Below, piece by piece: positions 1-7,798 of a stretch of 64,000 nt of DNA (its first letter is position 1; each line of letters begins with the position of its first letter). Origin of the DNA: Dyella lutea (GTDB lineage: Bacteria; Pseudomonadota; Gammaproteobacteria; Xanthomonadales; Rhodanobacteraceae); NCBI RefSeq assembly GCF_024158035.1, contig NZ_JAMZEK010000003.1:186001-250000 (forward strand), in the 5' to 3' direction. The notes beneath the pieces were generated by a model. That model searched no databases. It was not told the DNA's origin and saw nothing but the letters and a program-made list of their open reading frames with translations. A program made the position numbers and the translations under genes.

Positions 1-162
1 GAGTGGAAAGCCTTCCGCAGTCCCGATTTTGACCGTATCAAGGCGGCACTGGGCACCCCGGTCATCTTTGATGGGCGCAACCTCTACGCCCCGGCAGCGG
101 TAGAGGAGGCGGGACTTGCCTATTACGGCATTGGCCGCGGCCGCAGCTTGAGCAGGGGCTGA
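1..162 (+). CDS. ugd: UDP-glucose 6-dehydrogenase, C-terminal fragment
   Basis: This is the last 53 codons of a gene that begins before the window. The visible reading frame ends in a tyrosine-rich tail (YYGIGRG) typical of UDP-glucose dehydrogenase, preceded by the substrate-binding segment FDGRNLY. The enzyme oxidises UDP-glucose twice with NAD to give UDP-glucuronate for surface polysaccharide. The stop at 160-162 lies five bases before slyX, so the two are probably co-transcribed. The NAD-binding half and the catalytic cysteine lie outside the window. A GDP-mannose dehydrogenase is less likely from the tail sequence. Confidence 0.85.
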   Translation, partial: EWKAFRSPDFDRIKAALGTPVIFDGRNLYAPAAVEEAGLAYYGIGRGRSLSRG

Positions 163-167
163 TCAGC

Positions 168-392
168 ATGGCCCCGGACCGTCCCGATCTCGAGCAACGG
201 TTGACCGAGCTGGAGGTCAGGCTGACCTTCATCGACGACACGGTGCATGCGCTGGGGACCGCCGAGGCCGAACAGGCGTTGCGGATTGCCGCACTCGAGC
301 GCATCGTGCGCGACCTGCGAACCGAATTGGCCTTGGTACGGGTGGGGGCTGGCAGTGACGCTCAAGACGAGCCGCCGCCGCCGCACTACTGA
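168..392 (+). CDS. slyX: SlyX family protein
   Basis: A 74-residue acidic protein, almost all of it predicted alpha-helical coiled coil (heptads such as LEQRLTELEVRL near residues 8-19) with a proline-rich end PPPPHY. Length and the terminal PPHY-type tail match the SlyX family. Members are small cytoplasmic proteins of unsettled function; the name comes from linkage to slyD in E. coli. The ATG at 168 lies five bases after the ugd stop, and the DUF2058 gene follows after 24 bases, so the three probably form one transcript. Confidence 0.8.
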   Translation: MAPDRPDLEQRLTELEVRLTFIDDTVHALGTAEAEQALRIAALERIVRDLRTELALVRVGAGSDAQDEPPPPHY

Positions 393-416
393 ATCATCAC
401 GGAGACGAATCGAAGC

Positions 417-965
417 ATGGGCGACTCCTTGCGCGACCAGTTGCTGAAGAGTGGCATCGTCAAACAGGTCAGGGACGAGCGTCGAACCGCGCCGCCCGGG
501 GCCCGGCCGAAGCCGGCCAAAACCGGTCGGCGCGATGGCGGGCGTCGTGCCGACGGTAGCGAGATCGATCTGGCCAAGGCGTACGCCATTCGGGCGCAGA
601 CCGAAGCCGCCGAGCGGCGCAAGGCGGAACAGGAGGCAGCCGAGCGGGCGCGCGTCAAGCGTGAGCGGCGGAACCTGGTTCAGAAGCTGCTCGAAGGGCA
701 GGCGCTGAACAAGCCGGAGGCCGATCAGGCCCGTCACTTCGAGTACGGTGGCAAGATCCGTCGCGTCTACGTGGACGCGGGCCAGTTGCTGGCACTGAAC
801 GCGGGCGAGCTGGGGGTGATTCAGTTTGCCGGGCGCTACCTCCTGGTCAGTCGTGCCGTGGCCGATCAGGTGAAGGTGGTTGACCCGGAGGCCTTGGCAC
901 TGGTCGTCGACCCGGACGCACCGGATTCGTCCAACGACGGCGTGCCAGACGACCTGGTCTGGTAA
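417..965 (+). CDS. DUF2058 (YaiL-like) nucleoprotein
   Basis: A 182-residue protein that opens with SLRDQLLKSGIV, the usual start of the DUF2058/YaiL family. A long Lys/Arg/Glu/Ala-rich region follows (residues 20-90), then a compact C-terminal domain (about 100-165) containing FEYGGKIRRVYVD. Family members are described as nucleic-acid-associated, but the biochemical role is not established. The basic middle segment fits RNA or DNA binding; that is inference. It ends 43 bases before the convergent stop of the beta-oxidation gene. Confidence 0.8.
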   Translation: MGDSLRDQLLKSGIVKQVRDERRTAPPGARPKPAKTGRRDGGRRADGSEIDLAKAYAIRAQTEAAERRKAEQEAAERARVKRERRNLVQKLLEGQALNKPEADQARHFEYGGKIRRVYVDAGQLLALNAGELGVIQFAGRYLLVSRAVADQVKVVDPEALALVVDPDAPDSSNDGVPDDLVW

Positions 966-1008
966 CGCGGGGCACCGGCGGCAGCGCCTCGGTGCCGGTT
1001 CGGGCGGC

Positions 1009-3084
1009 TCAGCCCGCGTCGAACCTGGGTGACTCGCGCAGCTCGGGCAGGTCCCAGCCGGCCTTTGGCGTAAAGCGGATGCCGTGGACCCTGGCCAGTT
1101 TTTCCAGTCGCCCCCTGATCGCCTCGACCCCCTCACCGCGCGCGTAGGTGATCGGGCCGCCGCGGAACGGTGCGAAACCCGTGCCGAAGATAACGCCCGC
1201 ATCGAGCAGATCCGCGTCGTCGACCACACCCTCGGCAAGACAGGCGACCGCTTCGTTCACCATGGGCAGGATCATGCGATCCTGCAGGTCGGTGGCCGGA
1301 GTGTAGTCCGGGTCGACTTCGGGCTTCTTCGGTTTGCCGTCTTCCCAGATGTAGAGGCCGGCCCCGTCTTTCTTGCCGCGCTTCCCGGCTTCGAGGCGAT
1401 CCTCGATTCCCGGAGGCAGCTCGAGGCCAAGGAACGGGGCCAGCTCCTTGCCTACCGAGGCGCACACATCCAGACCGACCGTGTCGGCCAGCTCGATCGG
1501 GCCCATCGGCATGCCGAATTTCTTTGCCTCGCGGTCAAGCACCGGCCCCGGCACGCCCTCGCTGTAAAGACGCAAGGACTCAAGCAGGTAGGGCATGAGA
1601 ATACGGTTGACCAGGAAGCCCGGCGTGCCCTTCACTGCGACCGGCAGCTTGCCAAGAGCCTTGCAGAAGGCCAGTGCGCGCTTCTCCACGGCCGCGTCGA
1701 GCCCCTCGTGCCGCACCACTTCGACCAGCGGCATCTGTGCCACCGGGTTGAAGAAATGCAGACCCAGGAAGCGCTGGGGATGTGCCAGCGAGGTGCTCAG
1801 CTCGTCCAGGGGGATGCTCGAGGTGTTGCTGGCCAGGATTTCACTGGCCTGGAACTGCGGCTCGATCACCGCATACAGTGCCCGTTTGGCCTCCGCGTTT
1901 TCGAAGATCGCTTCGATCGCCAGATCGGCTTCGGCTACGCCTTTGCCCTCGACATCTGCGCGCAGACGGCGCACGGCAGACTCGATCTTTTCCTGCGTCT
2001 TGAGCTTCTTCTCATACAGCTTGCGCGCCCGCTCCAGTGCAGGTTGCACGTATTTCATCTCGCGGTCCTGCAGGGTCACCTGGAAGCCCTTCAGCGCGCA
2101 CCAGGCGGCGATGTCGCCGCCCATGACGCCCGCGCCCACCACGTGGACATGCGCGATGCCGTGCTCGATGCCGGCTCCCTGATGCTTGAGGCGTTCCTGC
2201 AGGAAGAAGATGCGGATCAGGTTGTGCGCCGTTGGTGTATCGGCCAGCTTCGCCACCGAGCGCGCCTCGAGCTTCAGCCGTTGCTGGATCGAGCCGTTGC
2301 CACGACGCCAGACCTCGATGAGGGCGAACGGCGCCGGGTAGTGCTCGCGGCGCACCTTGGCGGCGGTCTGCTTGACCACCATCGGAGCCAACGCCTGGCG
2401 TACCGGCCACAGGTTGGTCGCCCAGGCCTTCACGCGTCGCGAAAGCGGATGCTGCTGGGGGCGCCGGAGCAGGGCACGCGCTTCAGCCAGGAGCTCGTTC
2501 GCCGGTGCGATCCGGTCGACCACTCCGAGCGCCATCGCACGCCTGGCGGACAGCGGCTTGCCGGTGAGCATAACCGGTAAGGCGTCGGTGGCGCCGATCA
2601 GGCGGGGCAACCTTGCCGAGCCGCCCCAGCCGGGGTGGATCCCCAGCATCACCTCGGGCAGGCCGATCCTCGTCGAGTCGTCATCGGCGGCGATACGCTG
2701 GCGACATGCCAGCACCAGCTCCGTGCCGCCCCCCATGCAGGCTCCATGGATGGCGGCGACCGTCGGACAGGACAGGCGCGCCAACTGCTCGAACACGCGC
2801 TGACCGTGCTCGATGTTTTCCCGCACCGTGCCCTGTGCGGCGTAGTTCACGAATTCCCGGATGTCCGCTCCTACGGCGAACCCGGAGGCTTTTGCCGAGT
2901 GGATGATCACGCCGGCCGGCTTCTCGATGGCCAGGCGCTCGACGATCTGTTCCAGTTCGTCAAGCACCGCCCGCGAGATGGCGTTGGCGCTGCTGCCAGC
3001 CCTGTCCAGCGAGAGTGTGACGACGCCGTTGTCGTCCACGCTGGTTTTCCAGTGAATGAATCGCAATCCTTCGAACATGGGCAT
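1009..3084 (-). CDS. Fatty-acid oxidation complex alpha subunit (FadB/FadJ type)
   Basis: A 691-residue two-domain enzyme. The N-terminal crotonase half (about 1-200) has GACMGGGTEL and GLPEVMLG, carrying the two catalytic glutamates of enoyl-CoA hydratase. The second half is 3-hydroxyacyl-CoA dehydrogenase with the NAD loop GAGVMGGDIA, the His/Glu pair in LHFFNPVAQMPLVEVV, and GTPGFLVNRI. It performs the hydration and oxidation steps of beta-oxidation. No thiolase partner gene lies beside it. I start at the ATG at 3084; a second ATG two codons on is equally possible, and neither has a strong ribosome site. The reading frame stays open far upstream, but that part shows no family similarity. 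Confidence 0.9.
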   Translation of the reverse strand: MPMFEGLRFIHWKTSVDDNGVVTLSLDRAGSSANAISRAVLDELEQIVERLAIEKPAGVIIHSAKASGFAVGADIREFVNYAAQGTVRENIEHGQRVFEQLARLSCPTVAAIHGACMGGGTELVLACRQRIAADDDSTRIGLPEVMLGIHPGWGGSARLPRLIGATDALPVMLTGKPLSARRAMALGVVDRIAPANELLAEARALLRRPQQHPLSRRVKAWATNLWPVRQALAPMVVKQTAAKVRREHYPAPFALIEVWRRGNGSIQQRLKLEARSVAKLADTPTAHNLIRIFFLQERLKHQGAGIEHGIAHVHVVGAGVMGGDIAAWCALKGFQVTLQDREMKYVQPALERARKLYEKKLKTQEKIESAVRRLRADVEGKGVAEADLAIEAIFENAEAKRALYAVIEPQFQASEILASNTSSIPLDELSTSLAHPQRFLGLHFFNPVAQMPLVEVVRHEGLDAAVEKRALAFCKALGKLPVAVKGTPGFLVNRILMPYLLESLRLYSEGVPGPVLDREAKKFGMPMGPIELADTVGLDVCASVGKELAPFLGLELPPGIEDRLEAGKRGKKDGAGLYIWEDGKPKKPEVDPDYTPATDLQDRMILPMVNEAVACLAEGVVDDADLLDAGVIFGTGFAPFRGGPITYARGEGVEAIRGRLEKLARVHGIRFTPKAGWDLPELRESPRFDAG

Positions 3085-3239
3085 GAGGTGCCGAGGGAGG
3101 GGAGCCAAACCATACCCTCCCGGACGGTCGATTGCGAGGTTGCCGCAGCCGTTCCGGGGAGCGCCGGCGGCGCCCCGTGCCAACCGCGTCACGCCAGCTA
3201 TTGCCAATTGCCCGGCAGTGCGCAAACGTACTGCGCTGT

Positions 3240-3734
3240 ATGCAGACCATGATGGCCTCCAGTCCGCCCAAGGCGGGTATCGAGCTCTTCGAGCGCATCC
3301 TCTCGGCACCGGGAGGGTTGATTGCGCTCGAGGGCGGGGATATGGCGACCCTGTTGCAGGACTTCCGGGCGATTGCCCGGCATACCGGGCAGGCGGTCTA
3401 CCTGTGGCAGCCGGACGTCGGCTTGGGCAGCCTGCGTGAGGCACACTCGAAGGTGCCGGGGTGCCAGCGGCTCGGCAATGCGCTGCGCTACATGCAGCAG
3501 AGCATGCATTTCGGCGTGTACCTGATATCAGGCATCGAACTTCCCCTCTCCGCGATGGATGCGACCTTGCTGCGCCAGCTGGCCCGTGCTCCCAGCGGAC
3601 ATCTGAGGCGGGTGGTACTGCTCGATCCGCCAGCGGCGCTGGTCGAGCACCTTGGCGAGGCGATCGTGCGGATCGGGGGCGAGGCCGACCAGCCTGTCCG
3701 CCCACGGCTGCGCGACGGTCGTTGGGTGGTCTGA
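3240..3734 (+). CDS. Conserved small protein coupled to FimX-like gene
   Basis: A 164-residue soluble protein that I cannot name. It alternates predicted strands and helices (LIALEGGD, VYLWQPDVGLG, FGVYLISGIELPL, LRRVVLLDP) without a P-loop. The order 'helix, W-containing strand, hydrophobic strand, arginine-rich turn, VVLLDP' recalls the region in front of the ATPase core in Ycf46-like AAA proteins; that is my impression, not a database match. The stop at 3732-3734 is one base before the TTG proposed as the start of the GGDEF/EAL gene, so translation is probably coupled. ATG codons at 3249 and 3252 are alternative starts. Confidence 0.6.
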   Translation: MQTMMASSPPKAGIELFERILSAPGGLIALEGGDMATLLQDFRAIARHTGQAVYLWQPDVGLGSLREAHSKVPGCQRLGNALRYMQQSMHFGVYLISGIELPLSAMDATLLRQLARAPSGHLRRVVLLDPPAALVEHLGEAIVRIGGEADQPVRPRLRDGRWVV

Positions 3735-3735
3735 T

Positions 3736-6312
3736 TTGGCCGCAGCAAAAGACATGCTGGTGGTCGCATCGCACCGCGAGTTGCGGCGGCGGCTGTTCGA
3801 CGTGCTCGATCGCGAGGACCACGACCGCATCCTGAGCGCTCGTGATGCCGCCCATGCGGCGATCCTGCTGGCTGGTCGCGGGCCGGTCTCGCTGGTCGTT
3901 CTGGCTTTCGAGGGGGATGGTCGTGCCTCCCGCGCCTGCTGCGAACAGCTTCGCGCGATGGAAAGCTGCCGCGCCGCGCCGATGCTTGCGGTGTTCGCGC
4001 CGGACTGCAAGACCGGTCCGGCGCTGCTGCCCGAGTCGGTGGCCGACTGGCTGGACAGCACCAACATCGAACGTGACCTGGTGGCCCGTTGGAGACGGGT
4101 CCTCACGCGCCAGCCGGCCAGCGGGCCATCCGCCGTCGGGCCGCTCCGCCCGGCGCCAGAGGAGACGCTCGCTTACCGCTTTGCCTTCGATGACGAGGAT
4201 GGCGATGCCGAATGGATGATCGTGGACCCGGCCGGCGACCGCGTGCTTGATCTCAACGCTGCCCTGCTCCGGCACTCGCAGCTTGCGGTGACCGATCTGC
4301 TCGGCAAGCCGCTCGCCCAGCTCCTGGCGTTCGAGGGTGTCGAGCTCGAGCAGGTACTCGGGGAGGCCGACCGCCACTGGTATCCGTGCCAGCGCAGAAC
4401 TCGGCACGGTACCGATACCGGACTGGCGAATGCGCGGCGCGTAAGGCATCGCGGACGTGATGCCGTCGCCATCGCTTTTCGCAGCGATCGCGCCGAAACC
4501 CGCGGCGAGGCGGCGCTGGCACTTCTGTCGCGCATCGTCCAGTCCGGCGGGGGGGTAGATCCCCACGCGTCCACCGCGCGATTGCTGGTCGACGAGCTTT
4601 CTCTCGACTACCTGGCGCTGTGGTCGGCACGTCCCGAGGACAGCGCCACACCGATGCGGCTGCTGCAGCATTGGGAAGGTGAAGACTTGCCTTGGCCGTC
4701 GCCACAGGAGCAGGTCTCACTGCGGCGCGTGCTCGGCGGCAAGAGCATGTTTCACGTCGAGGATGGCCGCCGACTGGCCGAGTATGATCCGCTGCTGCAG
4801 TCGCTCCAACTGGAGGGATTTGCCGGGCTGCCACTTTTGGACGAGCGGCGCAGTGTCATCGGCGCCCTGCTGGTCGGTCGCCGCCGGGGGCTGGGCCGTG
4901 CCGAGATCGTCGAGCCCGTCCTGCACTGTGCGGCTGCGCGCTTCGCCCAGTCGATCGAGCTGGTGCGCACGCGCGAGCAGGGGCGGGCGGAGGGCCTGCT
5001 CGACGCGCTCACCGGCTTACCCAACCGGTTGCTATTCAACGATCGCCTGGAAACCATCCTGCGGGAGGCCCACCGTACGGGTGAGTGCTTTGCCGTGCTG
5101 TTCCTCGATCTGGACAACTTCAAGGGGATCAACGACACCCTTGGGCACGCCGCCGGCGATCAGGTCCTGCGCGTGGTGACCCAGCGCCTGTGCAGTTCGA
5201 TTCGCGCTTCCGACACGGTGGCGCGTTATGCGGGCGACGAGTTCACGGTCGTGCTCCGGCACATCATCAAGAGCGACGATGTCCTGCGCGTGGCGGAGAA
5301 GATCGTGCAGGTGATGGAAGCCCCGCTGCACCTCGACGGTGGTGAGGAGTTGCAGGTCACCGCCTCGATCGGAGTGAGTTTCTTCCCGGATGACGCCTCC
5401 GATGCCGACACGTTGCTCAGGCACGCCGACGAGGCGATGTACGCGGCCAAGCATCTGGGACGCAACAATTTCCAGATCTACGAGATGAGCCAGGACCAGG
5501 CTCAGCAGCAGGACGTGGCGCTGATCTCCCGGCTGCGTCATGCCGAGCGCAACGGCGAGTTGCGTGTGTTCTACCAGCCGCAGGTGGATGCGGGCACCGA
5601 GGACATCGTGGGCATGGAAGCGCTGGTGCGCTGGGAGCATCCCGAGCTGGGCGGGATCAGTCCCGGCGTTTTCATCCCGCTGGCGGAAGAATCGGGCCTG
5701 ATCGTGTCGATCGGCGAATGGGTCCTGCGCACGGCCTGTGCTCAGGCGCACGCCTGGGAGCGGGCCTATGGTCTGCGCCTGCGGCTCGGGGTGAACCTGT
5801 CGGCTGTACAGCTGATGGAGCGGAATCTTCTCGAAGTGGTCGCCGGGGTGCTGGGGGAGACCGGGCTCGACCCCGAGCTGCTGGAGCTGGAGGTCACCGA
5901 GAGCATCTCGATCAAGGAAGTGCCGAATCTGGTCGAGAACCTCGAGGGTCTGCACGAACTCGGGTGCCGAATCGCCATCGATGACTTTGGTACCGGCGCC
6001 GCGTCGCTGGACTACCTGCGGCGATTGCCGGCCGACCGTATCAAGATCGATCAGAGCTTCGTGCGCAACATCGGCATCGATCCGGACGACGAGGCCATCG
6101 TTCGCGCCACCATAGAGATGGCCCATCGGCTCAAGCGCGGAGTTGTTGCGGAGGGCGTGGAAATCGAGCAGCACTTCGAGTTCTTGCGGGCCAATCAGTG
6201 CGACGAGCTGCAGGGCTATCTGTTTTGCCGCCCCTTGCCGCAATCCAGCTTCGAGCGGCTTCTGGCGGAACGCCAGCGCCTGGTGGAGTCGGGTGGGGTG
6301 GTGGCGGCTTGA
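3736..6312 (+). CDS. FimX-like pseudo-receiver/PAS/GAF/GGDEF/EAL protein
   Basis: An 858-residue signalling protein. Residues 6-95 look like a receiver domain in which the phospho-acceptor is missing (VVLAFEGDG). A PAS-like region (about 150-255) and a GAF-like region (about 260-420) follow. The GGDEF domain has YAGDEF near residue 497 with an RxxD inhibitory site five residues before it. The EAL domain has EALVRW near 627, ELEVTES, IDDFGTG, AEGVE and LQGY, so the phosphodiesterase residues appear intact, unlike the classic FimX EAL domain. Domain order resembles FimX, which controls type IV pili. I start at TTG 3736, which abuts the upstream stop; ATG 3754 is the alternative. Confidence 0.85.
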   Translation: MAAAKDMLVVASHRELRRRLFDVLDREDHDRILSARDAAHAAILLAGRGPVSLVVLAFEGDGRASRACCEQLRAMESCRAAPMLAVFAPDCKTGPALLPESVADWLDSTNIERDLVARWRRVLTRQPASGPSAVGPLRPAPEETLAYRFAFDDEDGDAEWMIVDPAGDRVLDLNAALLRHSQLAVTDLLGKPLAQLLAFEGVELEQVLGEADRHWYPCQRRTRHGTDTGLANARRVRHRGRDAVAIAFRSDRAETRGEAALALLSRIVQSGGGVDPHASTARLLVDELSLDYLALWSARPEDSATPMRLLQHWEGEDLPWPSPQEQVSLRRVLGGKSMFHVEDGRRLAEYDPLLQSLQLEGFAGLPLLDERRSVIGALLVGRRRGLGRAEIVEPVLHCAAARFAQSIELVRTREQGRAEGLLDALTGLPNRLLFNDRLETILREAHRTGECFAVLFLDLDNFKGINDTLGHAAGDQVLRVVTQRLCSSIRASDTVARYAGDEFTVVLRHIIKSDDVLRVAEKIVQVMEAPLHLDGGEELQVTASIGVSFFPDDASDADTLLRHADEAMYAAKHLGRNNFQIYEMSQDQAQQQDVALISRLRHAERNGELRVFYQPQVDAGTEDIVGMEALVRWEHPELGGISPGVFIPLAEESGLIVSIGEWVLRTACAQAHAWERAYGLRLRLGVNLSAVQLMERNLLEVVAGVLGETGLDPELLELEVTESISIKEVPNLVENLEGLHELGCRIAIDDFGTGAASLDYLRRLPADRIKIDQSFVRNIGIDPDDEAIVRATIEMAHRLKRGVVAEGVEIEQHFEFLRANQCDELQGYLFCRPLPQSSFERLLAERQRLVESGGVVAA

Positions 6313-6349
6313 GCCGGGCCGGGTCCATCCCAACCTGAAGGGGCGGGGT

Positions 6350-6376
6350 GAACTTGCGGCGTCGCGACTTGTCTGA
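6350..6376 (+). promoter_or_regulatory. Sigma-E (RpoE) type promoter of the rpoE operon
   Basis: GAACTT at 6350-6355 and TCTGA at 6372-6376 are separated by 16 bases. This matches the E. coli sigma-E consensus (GGAACTT, 15-16 bases, TCTGA) except for T in place of the first G. It lies 66 bases before the rpoE ATG, with transcription expected to begin near 6383. Autoregulation of rpoE is known in E. coli and in Xanthomonas; here it is inferred from the motif. Confidence 0.75.
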
Positions 6377-6441
6377 CCGGCCTCCATCCTCCCGTCGAGA
6401 ATCCGGTATTCGTGGCGACAGTAATCAAGGAGACGGCCCGG

Positions 6442-7035
6442 ATGGGCGAAAACGAGCTGGACCGGGCGCTGGTCGAACGCGTCCAGAAAGGGGACAAGCG
6501 GGCGTTCGACCTGCTGGTGCGGAGGTACCAGCACAAGATCATCGGGCTTGTTTCCCGCTACGCGAACAATCACGCCGAGGCCGAGGATATCGCCCAGGAC
6601 GCGTTTGTCCGCGCCTGGCGGGCGATCGGTTCGTTCCGTGGGGACAGTGCCTTCTACACGTGGATGTACAAGATCGCGGTCAACACGGCCAAGAATCACT
6701 TGGTCGCGCAGGGGCGGCGCCCGCCGGCCGATGACATCGACGCGGAAGACGCCGTCTTCGTGCCGGGCTCCGACCGCATGCAGGAGACCGCGACGCCCGA
6801 GCGCGAAATGATGCGTCAGCAGGTGGAACAAACCGTGTTCGCCGCGGTCCAAGCCCTGCCCGAAGAGCTGCGGACTGCAATCACGCTGAGAGAGGTGGAT
6901 GGTCTGAGCTACGAAGAGATCGCCGAGGCAATGCAGTGTCCTATCGGCACTGTGCGTTCCCGCATTTTCCGTGCGCGGGAGTCTATCGATGACAAGTTGC
7001 GTCCGCTGTTGTCCGATCGCGAGGATCAGGCATGA
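6442..7035 (+). CDS. rpoE: RNA polymerase sigma factor RpoE (sigma-E)
   Basis: A 197-residue ECF sigma factor. Region 2 (about 25-95) contains DLLVRRYQHKI, AEDIAQDAFVRAWRA and FYTWMYKIAVN; region 4 (about 135-190) contains GLSYEEIAEAMQCPIGTVRSR. It directs transcription of envelope-stress genes and is held inactive by RseA. I start at ATG 6442 because aaggag at 6427-6432 is ideally spaced; an upstream in-frame GTG at 6412 lacks such a site. The stop overlaps the rseA start (ATGA at 7032-7035). The RpoE-RseA-MucD order matches Xanthomonas and Pseudomonas. Confidence 0.95.
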   Translation: MGENELDRALVERVQKGDKRAFDLLVRRYQHKIIGLVSRYANNHAEAEDIAQDAFVRAWRAIGSFRGDSAFYTWMYKIAVNTAKNHLVAQGRRPPADDIDAEDAVFVPGSDRMQETATPEREMMRQQVEQTVFAAVQALPEELRTAITLREVDGLSYEEIAEAMQCPIGTVRSRIFRARESIDDKLRPLLSDREDQA

Positions 7036-7682
7036 ATCATCAACCCGAACAACTTTCTGCCGGCATGGACGGCGAGCTGACTGGCGAGGAGCTTCGGTTC
7101 CTGCTTCGTGGGCTCGACCATGATCGGGCCCTGCTGGTGCGCTGGGAGCGGTTCCACCTGGCTTCGGCCAGCCTGCGCCGAGAGCTGCTTACGTTGGCCA
7201 CGGCCTCGTTCACCGACCGGGTGATGCGTGCGATCGAAAGCGATTCGGCCCCGGTCGCCATGCCTCGTGCGCGGCGTCATCACTGGTTCCGGCTGTCTGC
7301 GGGTGGCGCCATCGCCGCGGGTGTGGCGGTGGTCGCGCTGATGGCCGCCCGTCCGACCGGTCCAGTCGCCAGCAATGTCCCAGGCCCGGCCTCCGTCGCC
7401 CAGTCGAGCGCGCCGGGGCAGACGACGAGTCGCGCGCCATCGGCGTTGCCCGCGCCCGCGGCCGTGCCACGCTGGCTCAGCAACAGCAATCCGATGCGCA
7501 TGACGCAGATGGCGTCCTACCCGCAAGGCGACTCGATTTCTCCCTATGAGCAATCCATCTCTCCTTACCGTGTAAAGGCCACGCTCCCGGCTGCCGATGG
7601 CAGTTATCTGCTGCTGGTCGATCCCGGTATGGCCCGTCAGCCGGCCCGGCGCCCCGCGCGCGAGGCCGCTGCGGCCCAGTGA
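7032..7682 (+). CDS. rseA: Anti-sigma-E factor RseA
   Basis: A 216-residue single-pass inner membrane protein. The N-terminal 75 residues form the cytoplasmic RseA_N-type sigma-binding domain (QLSAGMDGELTGEELRFLL). A hydrophobic segment at about 88-106 spans the membrane, and a low-complexity Ala/Pro/Ser periplasmic part follows. In the known pathway, stress-triggered cleavage of RseA by site-1 and site-2 proteases frees RpoE. Neither protease is encoded in this window, and no rseB follows; mucD takes the next position. Its ATG overlaps the rpoE stop. Confidence 0.9.
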   Translation: MNHQPEQLSAGMDGELTGEELRFLLRGLDHDRALLVRWERFHLASASLRRELLTLATASFTDRVMRAIESDSAPVAMPRARRHHWFRLSAGGAIAAGVAVVALMAARPTGPVASNVPGPASVAQSSAPGQTTSRAPSALPAPAAVPRWLSNSNPMRMTQMASYPQGDSISPYEQSISPYRVKATLPAADGSYLLLVDPGMARQPARRPAREAAAAQ

Positions 7683-7737
7683 CGAAGGGCCGCGCGGCTG
7701 AGCCGCGGCGCGTATTCCCTTTCCCGACCTTCGGTCC

Positions 7738-7756
7738 GATGCGTCTGTGACGCATC
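7738..7756. repeat. Perfect palindrome between rseA and mucD
   Basis: GATGCGTC and GACGCATC form a perfect 8-base inverted repeat around a three-base loop TGT. It sits in the 116-base gap between rseA and mucD, 42 bases before the mucD start. No T-run follows, so it is not a standard terminator. It could be an RNA hairpin that tunes mucD expression or a protein-binding site. Confidence 0.5.
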
Positions 7757-7798
7757 GTCTGCCGCCGTTTGCCTGATTTAGTCCCACAGGAGGAGATC

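Noticed and set aside
1084-2580. Long open frame opposite the beta-oxidation gene (498 codons)
   Set aside because: It is the antisense shadow of a well-recognised enzyme in GC-rich DNA, with no family motifs.
3085-4671. Extension of the beta-oxidation gene to a 1220-residue protein
   Set aside because: The extra 529 residues are antisense to the small protein and FimX-like genes and show no crotonase-family similarity.
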